From NCBI GenBank assembly GCA_903903925.1, contig CAIVAU010000147.1:1-59641 (forward strand): a DNA stretch of 59,641 nucleotides, written 5' to 3'. The notes beneath the pieces are model-generated. The model had not been told where the DNA came from. It did no database searches and saw only the letters and a program-made list of their open reading frames with translations. How positions within the stretch are numbered: the stretch's first letter is position 1; each line of letters starts with the position of its first letter. Below are positions 46,277-56,273 of this stretch, in pieces. The translations under genes and the position numbers were made by a program. This DNA is from an uncultured cyanobacterium. Its GTDB lineage: Bacteria > Cyanobacteriota > Cyanobacteriia > Cyanobacteriales > Nostocaceae.

Positions 46277-49122
46277 TGTCGTGACTCCGTTGTTACAAAT
46301 TCTTTGAGGAATTTACGTATTTTTCCAGTTTGGAAGTTTGCTGCCAGTTTGCGCAACTCAGTGGCGAAGGGAGCGATTTGCCCGTTTTGCTCAATTAACT
46401 CTCCTAATATTCCCTCGATCGCCGGGATATCCCCCATCATTGCCAGATGATAAAGTTGTTGCAAAACATCCTGCGATGGCAGAACCAATTCACGATCAAG
46501 AGCCTGCTCACTAACCTTGAGAGAAGACTGCTGAGGTGTAGATTGGGTAGCAATCCAATCCACTTGAAGCACGGATCTCAAGGCATTGAGCAGTTCGTCG
46601 ATCTGGAGGGGTTTGGCTAGAAACGCTGTTGCCCCCGTCTGTAAACTCCGCTGACGATCTTCCTCAAATACACTGGCACTAGAGACAATGATGGGAACAG
46701 CACAAGTTTGCGGATTTGCTTGCAGGTGAATCATAAACTCAAAGCCATCCATATTGGGCATGGCTAAATCGAGTACAATCACATCTGGTTTATTTTCACT
46801 TACCACCTGGAGTCCGTGTTTGCCGTCCGTTGCTTCCAGAGTTCGACACCCAATTTCTTGCAGTAGACTGGTCAACATGGAACGGTGATTGTGATCATCA
46901 TCAACAATGAGGATTTGAGGCGAACGACTCCGAATCCCAGCAATTTTTTGGTATGTAGGAGTGACCTCTCCTGCATGCCAGTCGTGTGAAACCAGTACTG
47001 TCAAATCCAGCCAAAATGAACTTCCTTCGCCTAAACGGCTCTGCACCTGAATTTTGCTCCCCATCAATCCTGCAATTCTTTGACTGATGGTCAATCCCAA
47101 GCCAGTCCCTTCAGATCGTTGCTTTGCCTCACCCACTTGTTCAAAAGGCAAAAAGATTTTCTCCAGTTGATCTGGTGACATTCCAATACCCGTATCTTCG
47201 ATCAAAAACCGAATTGAGCATTGGGCATTGGGCATTTGGTCTAACGCCTGATTCATATCTTCTTCCCCCCCCATCCCCAGAGGGGACCCCGAGTCCCCCC
47301 CTATCCCCTGCTCAAGAGCCCCATCCTCTATAACCTCTGCCTTGAAAGTGACTGCACCTGTATTAGTAAACTTAATGGCATTGCCTAGCAAATTGATCAA
47401 AACTTGCCGCAACCGCTTTTCATCTGCTTGAATGGCTGGTGGTAGGCGATCGCTGATGAAGACGTTAAATCCAATCTCCTTATACTCGGCTCTGATCCGA
47501 CAAATTTCAGTCACACCGTGTAAGAAACTGGGCACATGTACGGTAGTTGCCATCAATTCCAATTTCCGGGCTTCAATTTTTGAAAGATCCAGAATGTCAT
47601 TGATCAGCATCAGGAGGTGCGACCCGCATTGATGGATAATGCTGATCCCTTCTCGGTTTTTGTCTGTGATGGTTGGAGATCGCTCTAGCACCTGTGCATA
47701 ACCAAGAATACCATTGAGCGGTGTGCGGAGTTCGTGGCTCATATTCGCGAGGAACTCACTCTTCGCCTGGTTAGCAGCATCAGCAGCTTGCTTTGCCTGA
47801 AACAGTTCACGAGTGCGCCCTTCGACTTTTGCCTCCAAGGTTTTGGAATAATCCAATAGTTGAGCATTCGCAATTTCCAGTTGGCGATTCGTTTCTTCCA
47901 TCTGTTGCTGTTTATAAGCATTGATTGTCGCGATTACACTACTAATGAACGTCACTAAAGTCGGTGTTACGGGTATCAGGAGACCATGCAAAAACATCTC
48001 GTAGGCACCGCCCATGCACATCCCACTGACACCCACGGTTGCCCAGAGAATTTTGCCGCCTGGAAGCCGTCGTCTGGTAGGCGCATTAGCTAACCACCAG
48101 CTGCCCATAGAACCAATAGCAGACCAAACAATAATCCAGAGCAATAGAAAAGTGTGTGAAATACCGTGTAGGTTTGCTCGTCCTGTTTTTGCCCCTTGCA
48201 CTAATTGGTGAGCAATATTAGCATGGACAAAAACACCTGGGGTTAATTTCTGGGCATAAAGCCAAGAAGAGAAGGGTGTGCTAAAGAAATCATTCGTACT
48301 AGAGGCGACTGATCCAATAAAGACCATGCGATCGCGCATCAGGTCTACTGGAATGTGCCCTGCTAAGACATCCCGCATGGTGGCTGTGTGAAACGCCGTT
48401 TCCGTTCCATACCAGTTGAGCAGAATTTGATAGCCGCCGAAATCAGCCTCAGGGTAGCCTGCTTCCTGATTTTTTAGTGGCAGGTAGATTTCCTTGCCCA
48501 ACCGGAACTTTTGCTGTTTGGGGTCAATGCTTTCTAAGTTTATCCCTTTAGCTTCGAGGTACTTGAGTGCCACACGGGTTGCCAGCCCTGCTTTGATGGT
48601 ATTTTGCTCTTTTGGATCTTCAGCTGTAAGTAGGGCACGACGCACATATCGATCGCTATCTAGTACCAAATCTGCTAATCCGACCTGGTCGTTTTTTTTC
48701 AATTCTGGTGGGGGATTGACGCGCTCACCGATGATTTTCTCAACTCCGATTAAATTGGGAGTGCTGCGGAAGACTTGCACGAGTTGCTCATGGCCAATGC
48801 CTTCCGGTAAATCTCGGTAGAGATCCAGTCCGATGGAACGGGGTTGCTGCGCCCGAATTTTTTCCAGCAATCGTGCTAGTGCCGAGTCCGGAATTGGCCA
48901 TCTGCGCACTAATTGAATATCTCGCTCATCAATGGTGACAACAACGATCTCGTCAGCGATAGTCTGGTGCGATCGGTGACGAACCCATTCATCACGAATT
49001 TTCCACTCAGACAAATTGAAAAGTCCCAACGATTGCCCAACAATGACCGTCAGGGCAACAGTGGGAGTGATAATCAAAATGCTGCGAGTGCGTTGGATGA
49101 AAGCCTGGAATCTGCCCCACAT
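46273..49122 (-). CDS. CHASE2-domain hybrid histidine kinase
   Basis: The product is 949 aa from [20 protein letters not shown]; earlier in-frame codons overlap the DUF928 gene and look non-coding. An N-terminal helix leads to a CHASE2 extracellular sensor ([20 protein letters not shown] to [20 protein letters not shown]) and two to three membrane helices. H-box ([16 protein letters not shown]), HATPase and receiver ([15 protein letters not shown]) domains and a C-terminal tail follow. A loop of the ATPase domain carries two repeat-derived segments ([17 protein letters not shown] and MPNAQCS). CHASE2 proteins travel with CHAT and DUF928 genes in cyanobacteria, as here. The signal is unknown. 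Confidence 0.93.
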   Translation of the reverse strand: MWGRFQAFIQRTRSILIITPTVALTVIVGQSLGLFNLSEWKIRDEWVRHRSHQTIADEIVVVTIDERDIQLVRRWPIPDSALARLLEKIRAQQPRSIGLDLYRDLPEGIGHEQLVQVFRSTPNLIGVEKIIGERVNPPPELKKNDQVGLADLVLDSDRYVRRALLTAEDPKEQNTIKAGLATRVALKYLEAKGINLESIDPKQQKFRLGKEIYLPLKNQEAGYPEADFGGYQILLNWYGTETAFHTATMRDVLAGHIPVDLMRDRMVFIGSVASSTNDFFSTPFSSWLYAQKLTPGVFVHANIAHQLVQGAKTGRANLHGISHTFLLLWIIVWSAIGSMGSWWLANAPTRRRLPGGKILWATVGVSGMCMGGAYEMFLHGLLIPVTPTLVTFISSVIATINAYKQQQMEETNRQLEIANAQLLDYSKTLEAKVEGRTRELFQAKQAADAANQAKSEFLANMSHELRTPLNGILGYAQVLERSPTITDKNREGISIIHQCGSHLLMLINDILDLSKIEARKLELMATTVHVPSFLHGVTEICRIRAEYKEIGFNVFISDRLPPAIQADEKRLRQVLINLLGNAIKFTNTGAVTFKAEVIEDGALEQGIGGDSGSPLGMGGEEDMNQALDQMPNAQCSIRFLIEDTGIGMSPDQLEKIFLPFEQVGEAKQRSEGTGLGLTISQRIAGLMGSKIQVQSRLGEGSSFWLDLTVLVSHDWHAGEVTPTYQKIAGIRSRSPQILIVDDDHNHRSMLTSLLQEIGCRTLEATDGKHGLQVVSENKPDVIVLDLAMPNMDGFEFMIHLQANPQTCAVPIIVSSASVFEEDRQRSLQTGATAFLAKPLQIDELLNALRSVLQVDWIATQSTPQQSSLKVSEQALDRELVLPSQDVLQQLYHLAMMGDIPAIEGILGELIEQNGQIAPFATELRKLAANFQTGKIRKFLKEFVTTESRQ
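47216..47322. repeat. Repeat-derived insert in the ATPase domain of the CHASE2 kinase
   Basis: GGGCATT-type heptamers (47216-47239) and a G/C-rich palindromic tract with GGGACTCGGGGTCCCC (47261-47322, read on the minus strand) lie in the loop after VTFKAEV. The two other kinases in this window have different sequence there. Confidence 0.7.
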
Positions 49123-49250
49123 ACTTCCGCTATACGGTACGATGAATTGATCTCGCAAAGGGTGTATGGTGTAGAGAACCCCATAGATAAATGCAGGGGC
49201 ATCCTTTCCCCACACCCCACACCCTGTAATTGCCCTAGTAACATCTGTGT

Positions 49251-50105
49251 TTAGTTGGCAGATGCGACTAACGGATCTGTGACAAGCGCCTTTAAACCCA
49301 CTGAGGAGAGGAGTTCTTTCCATTGCTTAGTGAGTTCTGCATCAGTGGGTTGCGCAGTGTGAAGCGCAGCCAGTGTCGCTACACAGTCATACCAAACCCC
49401 GTTTTTACCCAAAGCTTCCGCCCGTTTGAGAGCATCTTTATGCTGCATTGCCCTTGCCAGATCAGCACTGGGCTGGATGCGCTGAATCCAACCATCAACG
49501 TAAGGCGTACTAGGGCTAAGTTGTCCATCTACTTTGACTGCCAAGAGCCATTGGTAGTTTTTTCCAACGGCTAAAGCGGGTGCATTGGCTGGCAATTTGA
49601 CAGCGATCACCCCAGTTTTTCCAGCAATGGGAATAGTCATCTGATGCTGCATGTTGCCAGCTTCATTCTTGAGGCTGAACACAGCTTCTTCTGCATTGGA
49701 AGCAGGGATATACACCAGAATTGTGGGACGTTCAGACACTGTTGTGCCGTAAAAGCTTTGGGGTAGGAGTGCAATCAACTGTGTCGCACTTTTTGCCTGC
49801 TGAGGTGTACCCTTAGTCAATAAGCTGCTTCGAGAAGCTCCTGCACTTGATCTGGGTGTACCCTTTCCTGCCTGAGGGGTAAAGAAAATACCTCGGGAAG
49901 CCCCCCCAGTCGATTGACTTGGAGTGCTATTGTCGGCGCTTGGGGTAAAGAAAGTACCTCGGGAAGCCCCCCCAGTCGATTGACTTGGAGTGCTATTGTC
50001 GGCGTTTGGGGTAAATGTAATAGCGTCGGCATCAGTCCATACACTGCTAGCGATCAGAGCGATGACGCCGACGCCGAACATAGTAGCTAAATATTGATGT
50101 TTCAT
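49251..50105 (-). CDS. DUF928 secreted protein
   Basis: The 284-aa product has a signal peptide ([19 protein letters not shown]), a tandem 22-residue repeat ([15 protein letters not shown] twice) and a DUF928 domain ([44 protein letters not shown] [15 protein letters not shown]). DUF928 proteins are cyanobacterial and almost always sit with CHAT-TPR and CHASE2 genes. It is expected in the periplasm, perhaps as a partner of the CHASE2 sensor. It lies between those two genes in one transcription unit. Confidence 0.9.
   Translation of the reverse strand: MKHQYLATMFGVGVIALIASSVWTDADAITFTPNADNSTPSQSTGGASRGTFFTPSADNSTPSQSTGGASRGIFFTPQAGKGTPRSSAGASRSSLLTKGTPQQAKSATQLIALLPQSFYGTTVSERPTILVYIPASNAEEAVFSLKNEAGNMQHQMTIPIAGKTGVIAVKLPANAPALAVGKNYQWLLAVKVDGQLSPSTPYVDGWIQRIQPSADLARAMQHKDALKRAEALGKNGVWYDCVATLAALHTAQPTDAELTKQWKELLSSVGLKALVTDPLVASAN
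49888..50020. repeat. 66-bp tandem repeat in the DUF928 gene
   Basis: Two nearly identical 66-bp units (anchors at 49891 and 49957) encode 22-residue repeats with a C7 tract in each. Unit number may vary between strains. Confidence 0.85.
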
Positions 50106-50367
50106 TGTGTTCTACCTCATTCAAATGAATCTGTGACAAAAAAGACTTCTAATACGACTATGGTAATAAGCTAATTGTATGAGTTCTATCCCAAGCAAAA
50201 CAGAGTGAAATCCATGATATATCTAGAAAAAATTTGGCTAAGAAATGCAAGTTACCTGCATTTATAAATACATGTACGGAAGTGCAAATACTGAGTTATT
50301 AAAGAAAGGCAGAGGGCTGCTTTGCAGGAGGCAGAAGGTCTAAGGATGTGCCATTCCTCCTGCCTTC

Positions 50368-52920
50368 TTAAATCCAGTTTCCGACCAAAACAAAAGCAGA
50401 CCAAAAGAACGGATCGTGGAAATTGGTTTGGCGGATCAGGTTAATTTGTGCCTGCCTCAGTGCTTCGGCTTTAGTGATTTTGGGCTGTCCCAGTTGTTCA
50501 TAGAAACGAGTCATGAGTATTGAAGCTGCTCGATCTTTAACGGGCCATAAAGTTGCGATTGTTGAGTGGGCACCGGATTTGACAGCTAAGCCTGCTAGAC
50601 CGAGGACAGCGCGATCGTCCCCTGTTGCTGTATCACAGGCACTGAGTACCAGCAACTCGATCGCTTTCGATGGATCGCTGCCTCGATTTTTGAGAAGTTC
50701 AGATAACTCTTTAACGCTCACCTGTCCATCCCATGCGAGCAAGAAGGTATCTTCGAGGTGAGAGCTAAATTGTCCGTGGGTCGCCAGATGAACAACACTC
50801 GCACCACTGTATTTGACCTGTTTGGCGAGGGCTGTGGTGGTGAATTTCTGGTTCAGCAATAGGGAAGATGACAGGGCTTTCGAGATTTGTTTGACTTCTG
50901 TCTCCACAGCAGGTAAGGCACTAAAGCCAGCACGAGATTGACTGATACCGCCCACGATCGCAGTAATATGGTTTTGCTGGAGCGGTCGATTAGCGATCAA
51001 TTGCAATCCTGGCGAGAGTGCGACAGCATACTTCTCGATCAGATATTGCTTACCGTCATATAGGGCAGCCATTGGTATATTCCGCAATCGACCATCCAAA
51101 ATAAACACCAGCGTCTTGGTATCTTTGAATGCTTGATCTACTTCCGCTGGATGAATCAGCCAATCATAAACTTGTTGGGATAATCGATTCTGGTCTCTAT
51201 AATCTGAGACAGGATTGAAGGCAGTCAACAAATTGTTCAGAGTTCGCTCAATTTCGGCTTGAGATTTGTGAGTGACATAGTAACGCAGAGGTTTCCCAGC
51301 TTTAGAAAGAATCACCGCTAGGCGGTCAGGCAGGATGATGGGATAAACGACTGTTGCTGTGGGATCAACCTGATCAATTTGTTTGGCCTTATCTAAACAG
51401 GCTTCGCGAAAAAAGTTATCAAGTTCTGCGATTTGGAGTGCCTCAATCAACTCACGGGCTTGTACTAGTGCTGCTTGACTCGGTTGCTCATCCAGTAGTA
51501 AACCTACCAATTCTCGGTAGACAGGCTCTACACTTTCGCGGAAAGAGAACTGGACATCGGGGTTGACAGCAGCCAAATCCTCTCGCAGTGCTTTTAAGGC
51601 ATGAACCGCTTCGGTATAGGCAGTGATTGCTTCAGGGCGATCGCCCCGTTGCTTATACAATAAACCCAATTGTCTGGCAGATTGAGCAATGATATCCTTA
51701 GCTTGGAGTTGACGGGCAATATTAAGAGATTTTTGAGTTAACTCCTGTGCCTCAGACCACTGCTGTGTACGGCGGTAGAGTTGTCCCCACTGATGCAGTG
51801 CATAGGCTTGGGCTTGAGTATCCTGGATCTGCTGGGCGGACTGAACTGTCGTTGCCATGAGTTGTGCCAAGTCTTTGAGAGGTAGAATTTGTTCAGGATT
51901 TTTCAGCCGATCAAGGGTCGCAACAAAATTGATCGTTGCGTAGAGTGAGGTGTGACTGGTGGGCAGTTCTTTGAGTTGTTGTAGCAGTTGAGGTCCAATT
52001 GGGGCAGCAAGTTCAAGTTTGTCGTAGTCGAGAAAAAGTTTGAACCGAGCTAAACGCGCTTGTAGTTGTTCACTAGGGTTGGTGGCTACTTGTTCTGCTT
52101 GTTCAAAATTATCTAATGCCTTGTCCGGATCGTGCAAGTCAACGGCGGTTTTTCCCAGACTGAGAAGGATAGAATTTAAGTGGGTTTTGGCTTTAATTTT
52201 GCGAGCGATCGCTAAACTTTGCTCCAAGACTTCTTGACTCTCCCTAGAGTTACCAATTCTTTGGAGGGCTAAGCCAAGGGATCTCAGTCCACTCACTTTA
52301 ATTTCCGAATCCGGCATCACTTTGAGTTTTTGAGTCAGCGCCTCTAACTGTTGTTGCGATCGACGGTAAAATCCTAAACTTTGTAACGCTTGTGCCTGGT
52401 TGATCTGACTCCCCAAGCTTCCCATAGTGTCGCCGGAGTGTTCATAAAATTTTTGAGCTTGTTGCCAACTTTCAAAGGCAGTTTCGGCTTTACCAGTATG
52501 TAGTTGCAAACTTGCCTGAGTATTGAGTGCCTGTGCCCAGAGAATCGCATCGGCAGGAGGTGTCGCTGTTTGCAGCAGTTTCAGGCTTCCTTCAATCGAC
52601 TGTTGGGCTGCTTTCCACTGGTTCAGTTCCTGTTGTGCGAGTGAGAGGTAACTCAAACTTAGAGCTTCATTTGGGCGATCGTCTTGGCTATGGTAATGCT
52701 GTGCTGCGGTTTGCCAAACCACCACGGCTTCTGCAAAGCGCCCTAAGCGGTAGAGGTTTCGTCCCTGCTCTAGCCAATTGGTGGGTTGGAAAGATGATAT
52801 GATGGGAGTTATTGGTTCTTGTAGCAATGCTTTTGCAGGTGTCAAGTTAACTGCCAAACAAAGACCCAAGAGACTAAAGCCGATATACAACCAACGATAT
52901 TGTTTGATGCGGCAAATCAT
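50368..52920 (-). CDS. CHAT-domain protease with TPR repeats
   Basis: The 850-aa product has a signal or anchor helix (WLYIGFSLLGLCLAVNLTPA), about 9-10 TPR repeats and a C-terminal CHAT domain. Catalytic residues are His715 (VVHLATHGQF) and Cys762 (LVLSACDTATGDDRAV). GLAGLAVKSGAHSTIATLWP is the family signature. CHAT is a separase/caspase-clan protease. The export signal suggests it acts outside the cytoplasm. It heads the operon CHAT, DUF928, CHASE2 kinase, REC kinase. Confidence 0.93.
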   Translation of the reverse strand: MICRIKQYRWLYIGFSLLGLCLAVNLTPAKALLQEPITPIISSFQPTNWLEQGRNLYRLGRFAEAVVVWQTAAQHYHSQDDRPNEALSLSYLSLAQQELNQWKAAQQSIEGSLKLLQTATPPADAILWAQALNTQASLQLHTGKAETAFESWQQAQKFYEHSGDTMGSLGSQINQAQALQSLGFYRRSQQQLEALTQKLKVMPDSEIKVSGLRSLGLALQRIGNSRESQEVLEQSLAIARKIKAKTHLNSILLSLGKTAVDLHDPDKALDNFEQAEQVATNPSEQLQARLARFKLFLDYDKLELAAPIGPQLLQQLKELPTSHTSLYATINFVATLDRLKNPEQILPLKDLAQLMATTVQSAQQIQDTQAQAYALHQWGQLYRRTQQWSEAQELTQKSLNIARQLQAKDIIAQSARQLGLLYKQRGDRPEAITAYTEAVHALKALREDLAAVNPDVQFSFRESVEPVYRELVGLLLDEQPSQAALVQARELIEALQIAELDNFFREACLDKAKQIDQVDPTATVVYPIILPDRLAVILSKAGKPLRYYVTHKSQAEIERTLNNLLTAFNPVSDYRDQNRLSQQVYDWLIHPAEVDQAFKDTKTLVFILDGRLRNIPMAALYDGKQYLIEKYAVALSPGLQLIANRPLQQNHITAIVGGISQSRAGFSALPAVETEVKQISKALSSSLLLNQKFTTTALAKQVKYSGASVVHLATHGQFSSHLEDTFLLAWDGQVSVKELSELLKNRGSDPSKAIELLVLSACDTATGDDRAVLGLAGLAVKSGAHSTIATLWPVKDRAASILMTRFYEQLGQPKITKAEALRQAQINLIRQTNFHDPFFWSAFVLVGNWI

Positions 52921-53347
52921 AAATAGGGACTAGGGACTAGGGACTAGGGAAAGAAACCTTTCTCATACTTGATGGTGAAACTTGTTTCATCGGGACTGCC
53001 TTGCCTGGAGGGCTGAATCACAGCACAAGTAAGTGATTCGGAAGTCACTACACTTATTTTGCCCAGTTATAGTTTGGATCTATCATGTGGGCAATGTGCG
53101 TAAGTCGATTGAGATGATCTAGGATTTAAAGTGATTCCCCTGGTAAAATCCGATAGTCTTTCTGTGGGGTTTCGCTCAAAATTTGCATAGGTTTACCACT
53201 TCGGAGCCAATTCATTTCTACCAGATTCGTTGGATTACGTAGACTAACCCTTAATTTCTCCTCCGAAATCCAGATTGGAGGATGCTAAAAGGATTCCACT
53301 CTAGACTATTCAGCTTATACTACTTATAGTATGACTCTGGGTAGGAT
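52921..53347. other. Intergenic region, GGGACTA repeats and TA promoter
   Basis: Four GGGACTA units lie right after the CHAT start side (52924-52949). A short palindrome ATACT-N6-AGTAT at 53317-53332 lies 15 bp before the antitoxin gene and may be its operator. No gene is seen in the 427 bp. Confidence 0.5.
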
Positions 53348-53572
53348 ATGGCTAAAATATCTATTTCGTTGCCAGATGAATTAGTGACTTACATTGACCA
53401 TAAGGTTGAAAACCGCAGTGCACTAATTGAAACTCTCTTAGAACAATGGCGACAGCAACAAGAAGATGCTGCACTAGCAGCAGCTTGTTCTTTTGTAGAT
53501 GAATTTGAATTAGGTTGGGGTGGCGAATGGCAGAAAGCAGCAATTATAGATTGGGAAGCATCTGGATCGTGA
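53348..53572 (+). CDS. RHH antitoxin of a MazF-type pair
   Basis: The 74-aa product begins MAKISISLPDELVTYIDHKV, a CopG/RHH DNA-binding motif, and has a Trp-rich acidic tail (FELGWGGEWQKAAIIDWEAS) suited to toxin binding. It overlaps the MazF-type gene by 46 bp. The antitoxin comes first. Confidence 0.88.
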   Translation: MAKISISLPDELVTYIDHKVENRSALIETLLEQWRQQQEDAALAAACSFVDEFELGWGGEWQKAAIIDWEASGS

Positions 53573-53904
53573 CTTTTGACCCATCTGTAGGCACTGAAAT
53601 TCGTAAAACCCGTCCGGCGTTGGTAGTTTCTGGTACTGTGTTTAACTTTCAACGTAGCAAGGTAACGGTTTTACCTTTTACATCAGCACGACTTGATGAC
53701 CCTCGGATACGGGCGGCTGTGGTAGTAGTACCCTCATCACCGCAAAATGGGTTGTCTGTCGATAGCCTGCTGATATGCGTTGAACCGGCGACTTTTGACA
53801 AATTGCGACTCATTCAACGAGTAGGCGAACTGGAACCGGAACCGTTACAACAAGCTCAAAATATCCTGCGCCGATACCTCAGATTGAACGCAGGTGGATG
53901 GTAA
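53527..53904 (+). CDS. mazF: MazF/PemK-family mRNA interferase toxin
   Basis: The product is 125 aa from MAESSNYRLGSIWIVTFDPS. It carries the MazF pattern: GTEIRKTRPALVVSG, KVTVLPFTSARL, then a conserved SLLICVEPATFDKLRLIQRV. Family members cut mRNA at short sequences. I prefer the ATG at 53527 over 53515. All core positions look intact. Confidence 0.92.
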   Translation: MAESSNYRLGSIWIVTFDPSVGTEIRKTRPALVVSGTVFNFQRSKVTVLPFTSARLDDPRIRAAVVVVPSSPQNGLSVDSLLICVEPATFDKLRLIQRVGELEPEPLQQAQNILRRYLRLNAGGW

Positions 53905-54010
53905 AGCTTATTTAAAGCTCAAAGAATTTTTGACAATAATTCGGAAAGTCGTCATGTATCTTTGTAGGTAAATTTGCGACTTATAGTCAAAAATTAGGGT
54001 TACTATCTAT

Positions 54011-54460
54011 ATGAATCGTAATATCTACGCTTTACTAGTTGGTATTGATGAATATCTAAGTGTTCCTTCGTTGCAGGGCTGTGTCAATGATATAACTGCA
54101 ATCAAAGAGTATTTGGAAGGGCGGGTAGATACTGATGGGTACCAGTTACATGTACATACATTATTGAACAAAGATGCTACTCGACAAGCAGTCATTGATG
54201 GTTTTCGTCAACATCTGTGCCAAGCTGGAAGTGAAGATGTGGCATTTTTCTACTATGCTGGTCATGGTTCTCAAGCGGAAGCCCCGGAAGAGTTTTGGAC
54301 TATAGAACCAGACCGGTTGAATGAAACTCTTGTTTGTTATGATAGCCGGAGTCCGGGGGGTTGGGACTTGGCAGATAAGGAATTGGGGAAGCTGATTGCA
54401 GAGACAGCTTGTATCTGCGTGATGCTGTTGAACCCGCCACAGAAGAAAATCGCCAACTAA
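54011..54460 (+). pseudogene. Truncated caspase-like (peptidase C14) gene
   Basis: The first ~125 residues are a typical caspase p20 start (NIYALLVGIDEYLSVPSLQG, CVNDITAIKEYL) with catalytic His in FFYYAGHGSQ. The sequence then breaks after DKELGKLIAETA. The DCCHSG-type cysteine motif is missing. In the +1 frame the next codons read RDAVEPATEENRQLNIDIP, so an internal deletion with frameshift is likely. It cannot be an active protease in this form. Confidence 0.75.
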
Positions 54461-54738
54461 ATATTGATATCCCTTGATTGTCCCTTGGCTTTGGATTTAA
54501 TTTGTCCATTTACTAAAGTAGGCATTCTACTATTACTCTCCTCTGAAGCCTGTTGATATTTGCTTGGAGATAATTGAAATTCGCCAACTTCTTGCTTTAG
54601 AGTCGCAACTTTGTTGGTTATTGAGTTGTCTAATAAACTTTGCTGGGTGGTAAAATTTTGCTGGCAACCAAAAAGAAAGCTGAGGGAAAGAGCTAAGAGG
54701 GTTTTGATATAGTAATTTTTGAATATAGGTTTCATCAT
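54457..54738 (-). CDS. Small lipoprotein, 93 aa
   Basis: A lipoprotein signal (IKTLLALSLSFLFGCQQ, lipobox LFGC) leads to a Gln/Ser-rich mature part with no known domain. The 3' end overlaps the broken caspase gene by 4 bp on the other strand. It is probably membrane-anchored. Function unknown. Confidence 0.65.
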   Translation of the reverse strand: MMKPIFKNYYIKTLLALSLSFLFGCQQNFTTQQSLLDNSITNKVATLKQEVGEFQLSPSKYQQASEESNSRMPTLVNGQIKSKAKGQSRDINI

Positions 54739-54943
54739 TTAGAGGTTGTTTGAAACGTTATGCCTGTCAAAGTTAATATCTATACTAACCCTCGTTCATG
54801 ATTCTCGCCACAGAGAACTCATAAGCCTTATTTATCAAGGTTTTTATGGATTGACCAGGATTAATTAAATAAAGCGATCGCGGAGTTCTGCCACCAAATC
54901 AATCCAGGGAATTTGTAATAAATCTTATTAATCTACAATTTTC

Positions 54944-55363
54944 TCACTTTCCAAAGTCAAGAGCTGTTAGGGACAGACCAGAATAATGGTCATTAAAAAA
55001 CTTAGCTAGGGACTCTGCTTGAGATGGGCTAACTTTCCGTTGACCATTAACCACTTCCCTCACAAGGTCAACAGAGCCAAAAACCCCAACTAAAGAAGTT
55101 GGCTCTACATCAAACTCATGCATGAGGGATTCCAACGTAGCCACAGGTGTAGATTCACCCATCGGATAATGACTTTCCTCGTATTTCTCAATCAGAAGAA
55201 CCAACAACTCAAAAAGCGCAGTTTCAGCCTCTGTCAACTCGCAAGACATCATCCCCTCTACTACTGTTAAGGCTCTGTTATACTCCTGTTCTGTTTTAAT
55301 TGGCTTCGGCTGATACTGAATCAGTAAGTCAGTATAGGTTTGTTGATTAGAAGTAGCGGTCAT
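54944..55363 (-). CDS. higA: HigA-type antitoxin
   Basis: The product is 139 aa from MTATSNQQTYTDLLIQYQPK. A helix-turn-helix is visible in the second half (VATLESLMHEFDVEPTSLVG, LVREVVNGQRKVSPSQAESL), as in HigA. I chose this start because the upstream in-frame codons overlap the toxin gene. It overlaps higB by 17 bp, in the toxin-first order usual for HigBA. Confidence 0.88.
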   Translation of the reverse strand: MTATSNQQTYTDLLIQYQPKPIKTEQEYNRALTVVEGMMSCELTEAETALFELLVLLIEKYEESHYPMGESTPVATLESLMHEFDVEPTSLVGVFGSVDLVREVVNGQRKVSPSQAESLAKFFNDHYSGLSLTALDFGK

Positions 55364-55646
55364 CTTTCCACCTTTCCTTATCGTATTCAGGATGGGTAAG
55401 AACGTATTTAATAAAAATTGTCTGGCGGTCATATCTAATGTCTACAATCAAACGATAGTTATTACCTTTGATGTTAAACACAGTAAAGTTACCAACCGCT
55501 TCTGCCTTCGGATATCTTTTCTGAACATCCAGTAAATCAGACCAGTTCGCTTTTGATGCAAACTTGTACCAGTCATTGAGAGCATCTTCAGAATCAACGT
55601 GTTGAACCCAGAATTCCCGCAATTTCACTTTACTGATTACGTTCAT
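55347..55646 (-). CDS. higB: HigB-type toxin
   Basis: The 99-aa product has the HigB pattern: LREFWVQHVDSEDALNDWYK, VGNFTVFNIKGNNYRLIVDI, and a C-terminal FIKYVLTHPEYDKERWK. HigB cuts mRNA at the ribosome; this is inferred from the family. It precedes higA and is intact. Confidence 0.9.
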   Translation of the reverse strand: MNVISKVKLREFWVQHVDSEDALNDWYKFASKANWSDLLDVQKRYPKAEAVGNFTVFNIKGNNYRLIVDIRYDRQTIFIKYVLTHPEYDKERWKDDRYF

Positions 55647-55763
55647 CCCTAAAGTTAGAAATTTGTGCTAATTATAGCATTGATTGAGAGGTACGCCAAG
55701 GGAATGGTGCGATCGCCGATTTTGTAGCAACTTGGCATCCAAGAATAGGCACATTTATATTCC

Positions 55764-56021
55764 CTATTTATTATACTTAAGCTGACGCTGAAGCTGTTTG
55801 GTTTCTTCATCAGTCAAGCGATCGCCTATCTTAAACTCCTCAATTCGTTCCTCTGTATAGATCTCAATTGGATACACTCCAGCAGGACGTAGTAAAATTC
55901 CGCCATCAGCAGTAGTTTCTACCAGCAGCATACTTTCCCCCACCAACCCTAGATGATTGAGAATTGCTTTGGGAATGGAGACTTCACCTTTTTTTCCTAG
56001 CTTGATGACTTCCATAATCAA
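55764..56021 (-). CDS. AbrB/MazE-type antitoxin-like protein, no partner seen
   Basis: The 85-aa product begins MIMEVIKLGKKGEVSIPKAI, a SpoVT/AbrB swapped-hairpin DNA-binding domain, with an acidic tail (ERIEEFKIGDRLTDEETKQL). No toxin gene follows on this strand before the higB start at 55646. It may be an orphan antitoxin or a partner whose toxin was lost. Confidence 0.8.
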   Translation of the reverse strand: MIMEVIKLGKKGEVSIPKAILNHLGLVGESMLLVETTADGGILLRPAGVYPIEIYTEERIEEFKIGDRLTDEETKQLQRQLKYNK

Positions 56022-56273
56022 AATAACCGTAATCCGGCAAACCGGAATTTAACTAAATAATAACCGATAAGGCTTACTCGCATCAACCCCTCAATCAGTT
56101 GATCTGAGTTCAAGACGCTTGGCGGATCAAGACGCACCGTCATCACTTCAGGCGGCTTGTGGAGAATTACAAAGAATTTTGCCGTTGTTAGGGTAAATCA
56201 TCAACACTGGTTGTGAACCACACCGTTTCTCAGGGCGTTCGCCTTAAGATGTTCCCGTAGAGTACTCACGATT

